Below are positions 53,681 to 63,490 of a DNA stretch of 64,000 nucleotides, piece by piece. Made by a program: the position numbers and the translations under genes. Under the pieces are notes generated by a model that did no database searches, was not told the DNA's origin, and worked only from the letters and a program-made list of their open reading frames with translations. The stretch is from Micrasema longulum (lineage: Eukaryota > Arthropoda > Insecta > Trichoptera > Brachycentridae). Each line of letters opens with the position of its first letter. The first letter of the stretch is position 1. Location: assembly GCA_022494885.1 (NCBI GenBank), contig JAGVSM010002757.1, positions 1-64,000 of the forward strand, in the 5' to 3' direction.

Positions 53681-54545
53681 TGAATAATGATGAAATGTAT
53701 TACAAAAAAATGTGTTTTTAAAATAATGAGCTAAGTTATATTTTCTTGCCTTCTGTCTATTCACCTCAACCTCCTTGTCTCATTATAGTATGTGTAAATT
53801 AAATTATTCGCTTAAACTGATTTCTGTATTATTTTTTTATTCAATTTAATTTATCTTCTTTTTTATTATTAGGTACGATCAACTAATTTTTCATTTTAAA
53901 AGTATATAAAATAAATAAATTGGACAATATGATGTTCATATTTACAATGTTAAACGTTTGTACATATGTGCACTTATAAAAATAAAAACATCTGGGTCCT
54001 GTAGACACAAATTATTTTGTTTTAATTTTCACTGTCCCGTTTTTAATTGAAAATGATTTTAAGATTCACAAAAACAAAATATAAACAAACGCATTTATCA
54101 AAAGGTGAATTTCAATTCTTTCCTCATACATTATGCCTGGTTGTTTCCGAAAGACTATTTTACTCAAAAAAGTATAGCGGTAAAATAGCGATACTACCCG
54201 CGCGTTTTTTTATTGATTAGCCAAATTTGGTCATTTTAAATTTAGTTATCATACTGTGGTTCAGTTATTTTCAATACCATTACGATGATACGTACTTATG
54301 TGTACATTAAAAAAATGTGACTTTAAAATAAAATGAGTTTATTGTTATCGAACATGCCTTTTTATAACCCATAAAAAAAGACGATTAAAAAAAAACACGT
54401 GTCAATATTACTAACGCTTTATGGTGGTTGTTTATGTATGTTTACGATAAAAATGATGAGCTAACCATAACACAATTTTTATGCGTTTTTTTTTTTACAC
54501 TGTTTGTTTAATTTCATTGATTACAATTTAGGGATGCGCGTCATC
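53681..54545. other. no feature recognised
   Basis: AT-rich; no trace recognised. Confidence 0.5.
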
Positions 54546-55032
54546 TACAGACAGCGTTGTCAACCTCCATCAAGCTAAAATCAGTATTAATCTATGAATA
54601 TCGCAGGCTTTTTGGTATGGAATGCTCTCCCAGCAGAGATTCGAGGCTGTGAGAGTGAAGTGATGTTTTGGAAAAAAAAACATTAGAATCATTTGAATAA
54701 ATGCATAGCATGTGTTAACAAGATAAAATCTTACTCAAATTACAAAATTAAAAATTCAGTTAAATTTATTTATCTATAGAATTACTTTGTAAAGCACCTC
54801 TGAGGTATTATTTTACGAAAACGGCGCTTTATAAGTTATTCAACGAAATAATAATAATCATAACAACAAATATTTAAAAACCTTGGTGAGCGGTGGGGAA
54901 AAGGGGTGGGTGCCGCTATGTCATAAAAAATATCCAATTGATCGAGATATTTAAAAATCGATAGAATTACCATAGAGTTCGGTAGATCGGTAGATTGCTC
55001 CCAAAATGGGTTAGGTTGGTAACGCTGTCTAC
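54545..55032. mobile_element. TIR element family M2, long copy with a LINE fragment inside
   Basis: Left end ACAGCGTTGTCAACCT (54551) and right end AGGTTGGTAACGCTGT (55011-55026) are inverted repeats, flanked by the same six bases CTACAG (54545-54550 and 55027-55032). The right interior has ATCGATAGAATTACCATAGA and CGGTAGATTGCTCCC, shared with the copy at 47747. The middle holds a LINE tail (54597-54850), so the LINE entered this element. Confidence 0.65.
54597..54850 (+). pseudogene. CR1-type LINE tail inside an M2 element
   Basis: FLVWNALPAEIRGCESEV (about 54609-54662) is the W-N-x-L-P-x-E-I-R ending of CR1-type ORF2. After a stop the 3' UTR closes with ACGGCGCTTTATAAGTTATT and an AATAATAATAAT run at 54846-54857, like the end at 6622-6660. 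Confidence 0.6.
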
Positions 55033-55550
55033 AGATACAAATAACCGAATATGTTTTAACTTGTTCCTTTTGAATAATATATGAATAAACAATCGTATCC
55101 TCATTTATAAAGTTGTTTATAAGTATCCATTTCACAATTCAATCACAAAAATGCAAACTCTGAACTAATGGATTTGAATCCGGAAATTACTGAAGAACAC
55201 AAACATCTGTAAAATGTTTCGTTTTTTCTTAATAGTAATGCATTAAAAAATATACATATAATGTAGCGTATGGCAACACATAACATTTTTTGGCAGACAG
55301 ACATGACAAAGATGATCGTCATTAAGTGCTTACCATATTTGAGTTTGTTATATTTATCGATCTTGCTTATTTATTTATTTAATAAGTACTTCACAAGACT
55401 ACAAAAAATAATACAATTGGGTCAACCTATATAAGTGATATTATTGCATGATTATGAAATAAATCTTTTTTAATTGTGTAAAGGGCGCTTAAATATATAT
55501 TATTTTAAAACATAGAAATCTTAATAGATATTATTAAATTTATATAGAAC
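55033..55550. other. no feature recognised
   Basis: AT-rich; the TTATTTATTTAATAAGTA string at 55372-55389 may be an inverted LINE tail. Confidence 0.4.
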
Positions 55551-55695
55551 TAGCGGACCCGACAGACATTGTCCTGCCCAAAACGTTGGCTTGCCTACCA
55601 TTACCTCGGAAAAAGACTTTTCATTGATAAGTAGGTACCTAGGTACTTGTTAATGAATGAATTAAAATACAAATACACTGATTACAAATATTAAT
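55551..55695 (+). repeat. unclassified interspersed repeat R1, left end
   Basis: TAGCGGACCCGACAGACATT, then CTCGGAAAAAGACTTTTCAT and AAGTAGGTACCTAGGTACTT, collinear with 3086-3190. It stops after about 145 bp. Confidence 0.75.
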
Positions 55696-56055
55696 AAAAA
55701 ATTCTATCATGTGGGAGAAACAGTTAAAAAAAAGGAATAAACATGTATTTATAGGCTGATCATTACAATGGAAAATCTTATTATGGGCTTTTATTGAAAG
55801 GTTATTTAATTTAGCGATCCTTGGATCATTAAATATCCTTTTGGATATTAGTTTTGAAATCTTACATATTTTTTTAGCAAAGTATATTAACTACAATTTT
55901 TTGTATAAATTTACATTAACGTGTCCCGTTACGTAATATAAAAAAAAGGAGAATGATGTCTTACTATAATGCGTTTAGTTTATTATAGATTGGTAAATAT
56001 TTTCAGTATAAAATATAAATTACAAAATAATATTTATTTATTTATTTATATTTTA
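55696..56055. other. no feature recognised
   Basis: AT-rich; nothing seen. Confidence 0.5.
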
Positions 56056-56057
56056 CT

Positions 56058-56548
56058 AACAATATTTTGAGTTTGTTTAAATTTTTGTAGACAAGAACTG
56101 GATTCAACTCCCTGGGGAGCTGTTTATATTAACATATTACAACAGAGATGAAGAACATTTTAAAGAAGGTAATATAGAAGTCAAGGCATCTACAGCGCTT
56201 ATGACCTGTCATTGGCTGGTTTAAGTGGCCACTTTACACACTGTGTAACATTCACCATTTTGCCCATATTTGAACACCTATATTACTTCAATTCTTTCAT
56301 CTGTTAATGTTTGTGAAGTTAAAGAGCTGAAACCTTTATTTATGCGGGTGAGATTCATCTAATTGAATTATTTCACCTACATACTAGGCAACGCCTGAAA
56401 TTTTTATTTTTTCTATTTCTATACTTTTCCATGGACCAGGTGAATTTATCAACAATTATCAGCATTTATCATTTATCAACAACAGCTCCCCAGCGAGTTG
56501 AATCCAGTCCTTGTCTAAAAAAATTTGAACAAATTCAAAATATTGTTG
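56058..56548. mobile_element. foldback family M1, complete B-A-B copy
   Basis: Left terminal repeat 56058-56124 (AACAATATTTTGAGTTTG ... TCCCTGGGGAGCTGTT) and right terminal repeat 56480-56548 are inverted copies of about 67 bp with few mismatches. Between them lies one A unit (ATTACAACAGAGATGAAGAA at 56137 to ATACTAGGCAACGCC near 56392) and a short linker. At 491 bp it is non-coding. I found no convincing target duplication and cannot assign a superfamily. Confidence 0.8.
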
Positions 56549-56840
56549 ATTCATCATTCTGCCTATGTTTTAACATCCATATTTCCTCAACTCTTCCATA
56601 AAATAGCTGAAACTTTTAGTTTAATCAACATTGTTTGAGTATGTCCAGATGTCATAAGTTCAAATATCCAATTGTCATAAGCACAGGTCATTAGCCCTGT
56701 AAATGCTCAGACCTTCATATCCCCTTCTCGAAAAATGTTTTCCCTCTCTGTTGCAACACCTTTAGATCTAAATAACTCCCTAGAGATAAAATCCAGCCAG
56801 ACTAAAAACATTTAGTCATACTCAAAAAATTGTTGAGAAT
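56549..56840. repeat. foldback family M1, scrambled partial copy
   Basis: TTCATCATTCTGCCTATG and AACTCTTCCATAAAATAGC (A-unit forward) turn into the reverse A end (CAGACCTTCATATCCCCTTC, CCCTCTCTGTTGCAACACC) and finish with a B end (ATCCAGCCAGACTAAAAACA). It directly follows the complete copy. Confidence 0.7.
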
Positions 56841-57225
56841 AAAATAAGATTAAAATGGCGGTTCATTTAATTAAATTTAAATAAGTAATACTGAAAAAAT
56901 AAAGGTTTTAGTATGAGCAAAACTGATAGCAGGACCCTCGGTTTGTAAAATAGTTGTCGTGTATGTGGACGGAGTGATATCATTAGACGATTTGTTTAAA
57001 AAATAAAACGGTATTTAAATATTGAATTTACACATTAGTTAACTAGTATTACCTTACAGAGTTATACCTTCGCATCACTAGTCTAGTACGTAAAATATTA
57101 TGCAAAAGGCAACATAAAACGTTTCAAAAATGTAATGTTATATTTTAATGATTTTTAAATAGACACAGTCATTAATTTTGTAAAACGCAAACGACCACAG
57201 CATTACTATTGTTAACATCATAAAA
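56841..57225. other. no feature recognised
   Basis: AT-rich; nothing assignable. Confidence 0.5.
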
Positions 57226-57232
57226 AAAAAAT

Positions 57233-57275
57233 CAGTCTAACGTTTCAGGTTTCAGTCCTGGGACTTTTTGACCCG
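57233..57275 (-). repeat. S1 SINE body scrap
   Basis: GTCTAACGTTTCAGGTTTCA and GTCCTGGGACT are the complement of the S1 body (AGTCC-TGGACTGGTACCTGA). Confidence 0.5.
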
Positions 57276-57504
57276 TTTGAATAAATGTCTGTAAATATAA
57301 TGTATTCAATAAAATAAATAAATGTCAACGATTATATGCTGTTTTCCTTTAAAACGTTTTAAGAATTCGTGATTTGTGTACAAAGTGAATATGTTAGGCT
57401 AAGAAAGTGAATAATTGAAATAACGTTTATGCGAAGGTTTGTACATTTAAGATTCCAGTCCCAAAGTCCGGAACAGCAAAGAATATCATATGATGACCGC
57501 TTTC

Positions 57505-57650
57505 CGGTGATTAATTCCGCTACACCTTTCCGGAAGGAGCTACCGGAAGTGAGCGAGTGAGGTGTGTTTTAAATGTTTTACTACCCGGAAAGCCGGTCTT
57601 TTGAGAGCGACACAATTTTCCGACTTCCCCGGAAACTGGCGAACTTTAAA
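57505..57650. promoter_or_regulatory. cluster of CCGGAA (Ets-core-like) motifs in a GC-rich island
   Basis: Five or six CCGGAA/TTCCGG motifs in about 140 bp: TTTCCGGTG, TTTCCGGAAGG, ACCGGAAGTG, CCCGGAAAGCCGG and CCCCGGAAACTGG. In AT-rich DNA this density is unusual. CCGGAAGT is the Ets-family core, so a regulatory role is possible. A decayed repeat with internal inverted CCGGAA units is equally possible. Confidence 0.3.
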
Positions 57651-57844
57651 TTAATTACAAGTCTGAAACTAAAACACAGAGAAGAGATTTTAATTGCTTT
57701 GGATTTGTTTAAGGGATGATTTCTTATCTCATGACAAATGACAAGTTTATATTTTTGCAGATTCAGTCAATTAATGTCTCTTGTCAAACTTTGATAAACT
57801 AGAATTATAAAGTCATAACACGTGTAAATGTGATTAATTTAATT

Positions 57845-57990
57845 TTTCCCGCCTCCGGGTGGGATACTTAGAACTACCCGACGCGTTATCTATACGGGAT
57901 ATTTTGGAATCCACCCAGAGTGGCTTTGTAAATAGCAGATGTGTTGGATGGAGAAATCTGACGCGTTATCCACCCCAGTGATAACCGAAC
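57845..57990. repeat. GC-rich pair of GACGCGTTATC boxes
   Basis: GACGCGTTATC occurs at about 57878 and 57959. Each is next to G/C-rich words (CCGGGTGGGATAC, CCACCCCAG) that partly complement each other. I do not recognise the sequence. Confidence 0.35.
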
Positions 57991-58002
57991 CAATCAAATT
58001 CT

Positions 58003-58690
58003 TTTATTTATTTATTTATTTATTTATACATCAACGGTGCAATGAACCTTTTACAAAAAAATAATAATTTACAGAAATAATCACAGCAGTGTATAATAAT
58101 CATGTAGTTCATAGTATGAAATAATAGAATAAATAAAACTAAAAAAAATTATCATCATATAATACAAAAAAAAAAAAGTTAAAAAGAGACATAACATCTC
58201 TAAATAAAAGATGACAATAACCATGGGAAAACCTTATCTTTTGAATATAAATATAACACAGAAGGGTTGAGAATAACTAAATAATTATGATTTAAAAAAT
58301 TATAACAATATTAGTACTTAAAAAATTATAAGTTTTTTGAGCGATAAAAAAAAACATAAAACTTAAATCAATTAAATAACACCTTTATTAAGAGAAATCC
58401 TAATCGTCAGTTGGTTGTAAAAAGTTGCCATTTGGTAATAAATCTACCAATGTACAATTTAAGTTATGTCTAACATGTTAAAATAAAGAAATAAAAAATC
58501 ACGTATTCCAGAAAACAAAATTAAATTTGTTTTTATATTTTAAAATAAACCCATTATTTGACTAAAAATAACGAGGGAGAATACGTTTTAATTCATGAAC
58601 AGAATTTGTATTGATAATATCAAATATTTGTTCTAATTCATTTCCATACCTATGTATCCTGGGTATAGACATTAATGGCGATGCCAAAAT
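58003..58690 (-). pseudogene. Jockey/CR1-type LINE C-terminus with long 3' UTR
   Basis: The minus frame from about 58675 reads PLMSIPRIHRYGNELEQIFD then IINTNSVHELKRILPRYF and a stop. P-I-P-R-I-x-R-x-x-N-E and the final F-K-x-x-[IL] block match insect Jockey-type ends (compare PIPRIHRLGNEYT at 47105). A 3' region of about 550 bp follows, ending in sense AAATAAATAAATAAATAA at 58003-58024. Confidence 0.65.
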
Positions 58691-58849
58691 ACTAGAATGA
58701 AAACGAGAATGTTGGTGTCAAGTGACGTTCGCAGGCACCACTCAGGAGCCATTTTATGGTTAGTAACAAGAGAGAGGGTATTTACGAATATGCGTCCGGG
58801 AGAATGAAAAATACAGATTAATCTGTATGTGAAATAGAAACAGAACCCG

Positions 58850-59010
58850 GGACAAGTGATCGTCATTCGATGTCTACTTTCAGGTAAAGATGCAAAAAAA
58901 TAATGTTAACTGAATGAATGTCCATCTTATAGTAAAGTGGATAGCGTGTTTGCCTACCATACTTGAGGTGTCGATGTCGGTTCCTGACAGGGTCTACGTG
59001 GATTACAACC
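58850..59010 (+). repeat. SINE family S1, 5' unit and head
   Basis: CATTCGATGTCTACTTTCAG and GTAAAGATGC (5' unit), GTAAAGTGGATAGCGTGTTT (A-box region), CCTACCATACTTGAGGTG and GTCGGTTCCTGACAGGGTC (decayed B box). Confidence 0.65.
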
Positions 59011-59071
59011 AAATTACTATTATTGTCAGAAATTGAAATAATCGTCATAAACGCATAATAAGACGTATGAA

Positions 59072-59175
59072 AATAGAGTAAGCGAGGTCTGTATGCAAAG
59101 ACAGACTAATGCGGCATTCTATCCTATCTGCGTACCCCTATGGTTAACGACGTGATAGTTTGTTTTTTCTGACTG
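59072..59175 (+). pseudogene. RTE-type LINE (group A), last 25 codons
   Basis: ARSVCKDRLMRHSILSAYPY, then G, a stop and R-R-D. It is the same ending as at 13120 and 20443, followed by GTTTGTTTTTT in place of the GTT tail. Confidence 0.75.
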
Positions 59176-60085
59176 AATTACAAATGTAACAAAATGTGTA
59201 AAATGATTGCATAAACCAGACAAAAAGTCTTGTAATTGACTAAATTTGCATATGCCCCTCTCAAAAAGTTTTTCCACCTATGTAAACCCTTTGCTTCCGG
59301 ACGGTACAAATTTGTCCAGGTGTAAAATAACTGGTATTTCTCTTATACGACAATGCGTTTGATGTACCTTGTCACTGTCTGTAAATATTCAGTATTTTTT
59401 TTAGTAGTTTTGGCCATTTTACTTATTTATTGATTAACGTCCTAAGCCAATTTTTACACTTTAGATATATGTTATTGGAGCCAAAAAAAGAAAGAAAATA
59501 ATACTAAAGCAGACGACAAATACAGTAAATTGGAACAAAAGTACAGGTAAATACAGCCTTTCAGGAGCTCAGATTAACCATGGCATCCTCCACATTCTAG
59601 CAAAGGAATTCACATTCTTGACAAATTCTTGACGTTAGGGAATAAAAGCTATTGTAGGATTTGAAAGATTTAAAATGCAAAAAATTATTGATTCTAGTCA
59701 CACGGAGGGGAACACGGAAGGAGATTGTTTGTTACGGAGAAGGGACATCACTTATTGAGTTCAGTATTTTATAAATACGTATAAGGTCTAACACTGTTCT
59801 ATAGTTCTCCAATAAAAACATTAGAAAACGTTTTTATTTACCAGTATAGGAAAAGGTTCCTCTTTCGAAATCGAGCAACCATTTTTACATAAAAAAATGA
59901 CTCCTGTTTTGCGAAAAACTGTCATCCGTTTTGCTGTGTAAAATTGCAACTCCTTTAAACATATTTACGTCGTAGTTATGATAAAAACTTAGTTTTTTAA
60001 TGTTACTAATTTTTTTTGACGGAAAGAAAAATGAAATCTTTTTATTTTCTCGAATACTCACATTTTCAAACAATTTTCTAAAAAG
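59176..60085. other. no feature recognised
   Basis: About 0.9 kb without a signature; a 62-codon minus frame at 59885-60073 is probably noise. Confidence 0.45.
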
Positions 60086-60089
60086 CTTG

Positions 60090-60190
60090 TATTGGAAAAA
60101 TGGAAATCAAGTTGTGGTAGTTTAGGATTTGAACCTAGGGCCTTTAGCCGGTGAGTCTACAATACTACCACGGAACCACAACCCGGTTTA
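60090..60190 (-). repeat. SINE family S2, head
   Basis: Complement order: GGAAATCAAGTTGTGGTAG, TTTAGGATTTGAACCTAGGG (B box), GAGTCTACAATACTACCACG and GAACCACAACCCGG (the S2 start CCGGGTTGTGGTTC). Confidence 0.7.
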
Positions 60191-61420
60191 TAACCCATAA
60201 TTATTTTCTTTATAAACATGTCTAGTGGGCATTTTAAAGAACTATTTACAGACAAGGTAGGAATAAAAACGAGAGAAGAAGGTGGTTATAGTAAAATTAG
60301 ATTTAGTAATCTGAAGTTTTTGCCAAAGAATTCAGGACTGGGATGTTTTTTGACAGAGCTGACAATTCTGGTCAGTGAAAATCAAAGTAAAGGTATAGAT
60401 GAACATGCTACAACGTAGCACAAAAGCAAACTATTTTGAGTAATTGCTCCCTAGTGGCACGTGTGTCGAAAGCATTGCTAGTATCGAGCATGCTTCAAGC
60501 ATGCTGACAAATTGACCGACGCGCGACGGTTGATTTGTGAGCGTGCTACCAGAGGCGGGGAAACGAATCATAAGCAAGTTTTAACGCGTTTGACAATTAG
60601 CATGTTAGAATCAATCAGCCGTTCGCGGCATTGCGAGCAAAATGATGATTTTGTTGAGTTTTGTATATTTAAGATTATTAGATATTTTAGAATGATTTCA
60701 CCAAAAGTCATTGTAATCTCATTTATGTTTTATTTATTTATCAACATAAAGATACATTATATTCTTAAAAACATTTCAATTTCGAACAACTAAAATCCCA
60801 CCAAATCAATTTTCGTGGCTTATTAGTAGAGTAAACCAACAGTTACTAATAATTATATGACCAAAATGAAAAAAATAAATAAATTACAAACATTAAAAAA
60901 ATAAATAAAAAAAAATCGCTAGAATTTAGTCCTTAAATCTTTAATATCAAAATAAAATCACGTTCCAGCAACGTCAAACGACAAAAACTTCACGTGTATA
61001 AGACAGACAGTTATGAGTGGATATATTCTCGTACCTGCCTTAATAAATTCTCTTATTAAACTACTTCGGGAAACAGCGCTACTGAAGCTTGGGTGGTATT
61101 GTTTCAATATTGGAAAATAAGATTATTATGAATGTAGGGGAGGCTGTATTTAATATGGATTCACGAGAACAAGACATATTATGGCATATTTTGGCACCTA
61201 ATTAAGTAATGAAAACAAATAAAAAGTAATTCACTAGTGAATGAAAGAAAAAAGTAAACCAAATCAGCAGTACTGAATACAATATATATTTTTTAATAAA
61301 ATAAATTTATCTACTTCTGAATGAAACAATTAAAATAAACTAAGTCTGACATGATATATATATATGAAATCATGAGTAACACACCAATAAATAATAACAT
61401 GAATGAAATCAAATCAACAA
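60191..61420. other. mostly unassigned
   Basis: 60440-60640 is GC-richer and contains a perfect 19-bp palindrome (60487-60505; AGCATGCTT-C-AAGCATGCT). Two plus frames (60218-60418 and 60512-60793) have no recognisable domain; the second turns into AT-rich noise halfway. The rest is AT-rich. Confidence 0.35.
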
Positions 61421-61423
61421 ATC

Positions 61424-61562
61424 GGGTTGTGGTCCTGTGGCTAGTGTTGCGGACTCGCGGATCAAAGGTTCGAGGTTCAACTTGATTTCCATTTTCTAAT
61501 AGTGAGTTATTTACAACTCGTTGAAAATGGTTACCAAAATTAATATAAGAGTAATTTATAAG
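61424..61562 (+). repeat. SINE family S2, clean copy
   Basis: CGGGTTGTGGTCCTGTGGCT (61424), GCGGACTCGCGGATCAAAGG, TTCGAGGTTCAACTTGATTT, CATTTTCTAATAGTGAGTTA and TTTACAACTCGTTGAAAATG. A small deletion removes the end of the tRNA-like head between the B box and ACTTGATT. Confidence 0.85.
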
Positions 61563-61639
61563 AATGCTAAAATTTATTTTTGAAAAAAAAAACGGTAATT
61601 CAGTAATAAATGTGTTTATGAATTAAACGTTTTTAATAT

Positions 61640-62017
61640 TAAATTATTATGAAAATAAAACTTTGTTATCAGTGTTACACAATTTTATTCTTTTACAAGA
61701 ACACAACTATAGTTTTTTAAGAAATAAATTCGACTTAATGTTTTGTCCATGTTTTCATATCTGTACTTAAGATAACCATCCATTCATATGCCAACACCTT
61801 AGATAAGAATAAAACCCCCTGCTCTAAGTTTCACTGATTAATCTGTTTATTTTTTGTTTAGATTCGATGACATTGTGAACAATATTCTGTGTTTATTATA
61901 TTAGTTTTATATCACCCGTCGATGGGAGGAGTGCTCTCCCGAAACTTTAGTTGTGTTCTTGTAAAAGAATAAAATTGTGTAACACTGATAACAAAGTTTT
62001 ATTTTCATAATAATTTA
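61640..62017. mobile_element. small TIR element (family M3) with near-perfect 75-bp ends
   Basis: Left arm 61640-61714 and right arm 61942-62017 are complementary over about 75 bp, with one clear mismatch near the inner edge. The arms contain CTTTGTTATCAGTGTTACAC and its complement. The 230-bp interior has no reading frame and ends in the hairpin GGGAGGAGTGCTCTCCC. High arm identity suggests recent movement or copying. I could not fix a target duplication. Confidence 0.85.
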
Positions 62018-62159
62018 TAATGAAGTGTTACGAAGTGAATGCCGATTCAATTAAAAAAGTTTTTAATATTCATTAAACAATGAATGGAATTTTGAATAAA
62101 ATGTATTCAAGGTTTATTTGGCAAAAAATGCTAAGGATTTTGGGCCTTACTTTAAAAAA

Positions 62160-62292
62160 ATGGGCATAAAGTTAAACCTAGGTGTAGAGGTAGAATACGA
62201 ATGGCATTACCATCCTTATTAAGGTGGTAGAATAAATGTGGTATTCGCATCCTTATTTTACCACTATGACTAGGCGTAACTTTATACCAGAC
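62160..62292. repeat. imperfect inverted repeat
   Basis: CATAAAGTTAAACCTAGG (62164-62181) and GACTAGGCGTAACTTTATACC (complementary with mismatches, about 62270-62290) frame a 90-bp centre. Within the centre, TAGAATACGAATG opposes GGTATTCGCATCC. It probably marks a decayed foldback element. Confidence 0.5.
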
Positions 62293-62554
62293 GAATAAGT
62301 TGAGCCCATAGAGTATATTTAAATAAGGTGTAATGTACTTGTAATTGCAAAATGTTTCTATGTTTATTTAAAATATGAAATTATCTTATTTATTTTTTGT
62401 AAATAAGTGTGTGAAATCATTTATCAACTTTTCCTTGTCTACCAGTCAGTCTACCTTTGTCAGGAATATTATACGCAATTATTTACAAAAAAGTAATTGT
62501 TTTAAATTATAACAAGATGAAATTACAAAAAATTCAACAATAAAACTTCAATTT

Positions 62555-63490
62555 CAATTTCTTTATTTTATACGTTCAAAAATGTTTCAAGGTATACACA
62601 ACACGAAAAAAGTTATAAGTACTTCAATTTATATATACAAAGATGGTAAAATATAAATACTCAGCAATTAACGAAAAAAGGTGCTGTCCTCTCTGAACTA
62701 TTTTTGGTGTTGATATCCGAAGAGATACGGTTGAGTAAAGACATTGCTCTGCCTAGTGACATTACCATCGGCAGGTTGGTTTTACAAGGAGAAAGATAAA
62801 ACAGTTTAAGCTGCTTTTGTAGCTATTAGGAACATAAAGAAAAATAATCTCCATTACACCTATGTTGATCGTTATACCACGGATAAATCTGGAAAAATAG
62901 ATAAGTAAGTATTTGTTTTAATTTATTCTTAATTTTTTTTCTTACAAACTATAATTAATAATAAAAATAAAAGGACCTCACTGGGGTATGCATTTTTTAT
63001 TTTTCAAAACTATTGTAGCCAAGCACTCCCAGTATGAAGTCGGGTATAACCACGGATAGTATCCCCACTTCCTTAAGTATAGATACCTCAAAAATTTCTT
63101 CTGAACCATCTTCAGCATAACATAGTACTTCAATTCGTAGGGTGTTCAGATAAGAGATTCAAACATCCAAAGTGAAAATCTCTAGAAACCATTTAATATC
63201 ATCAAACAACAGAACTCGGGAATGCGATACCACGCTAGTAATGTCATTAATAAAAATAGAGAATAAAAGTGGACATAAATTAGAGTCTTGTGGGACTCCT
63301 GAAAATGTAAGAAAGGTTTTAGCAGTAAATAATCCATAAGTGACGAATTGAAAATGGTTTTAGAAAAAATATTAATAGTTTACTACTAAAACCAATTTTA
63401 TTTTATTTGCTTGGAAAGACGTCATGACTCACCCTGTCAAAGCCTTGGCAAATTCAATATATAAACAGTCCATTTGATAACCTCAAACCT
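62555..63490 (-). pseudogene. Jockey-like LINE (family F4) retaining RT motifs A, B and C
   Basis: Minus from 63470 down: YIEFAKAF then D-R-V-S-H after a one-base frameshift (motif A); SGVPQDSNLCPLLF and IFINDI (motif B, about 63236-63300); VLLFDDIK (motif C; Asp-Asp codons at 63198-63203). Motif C lacks the Ala of the usual F-A-D-D. After a stop come KKFLRYLYLRK, GYYPWLYPTSY and LGVLGYNSFEK. An interruption follows, then LYVPNSYKSSLN and AMSLLNRISSDINTK near 62700-62760. It would make an RNA-dependent DNA polymerase if intact, but stops and frameshifts disable it. The 3' tail lies near 62555-62600. Confidence 0.88.

Noticed and set aside
60512..60793. 93-codon plus-strand frame in a GC-richer patch
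   Set aside because: The second half is AT-rich noise and no homology is recognisable.
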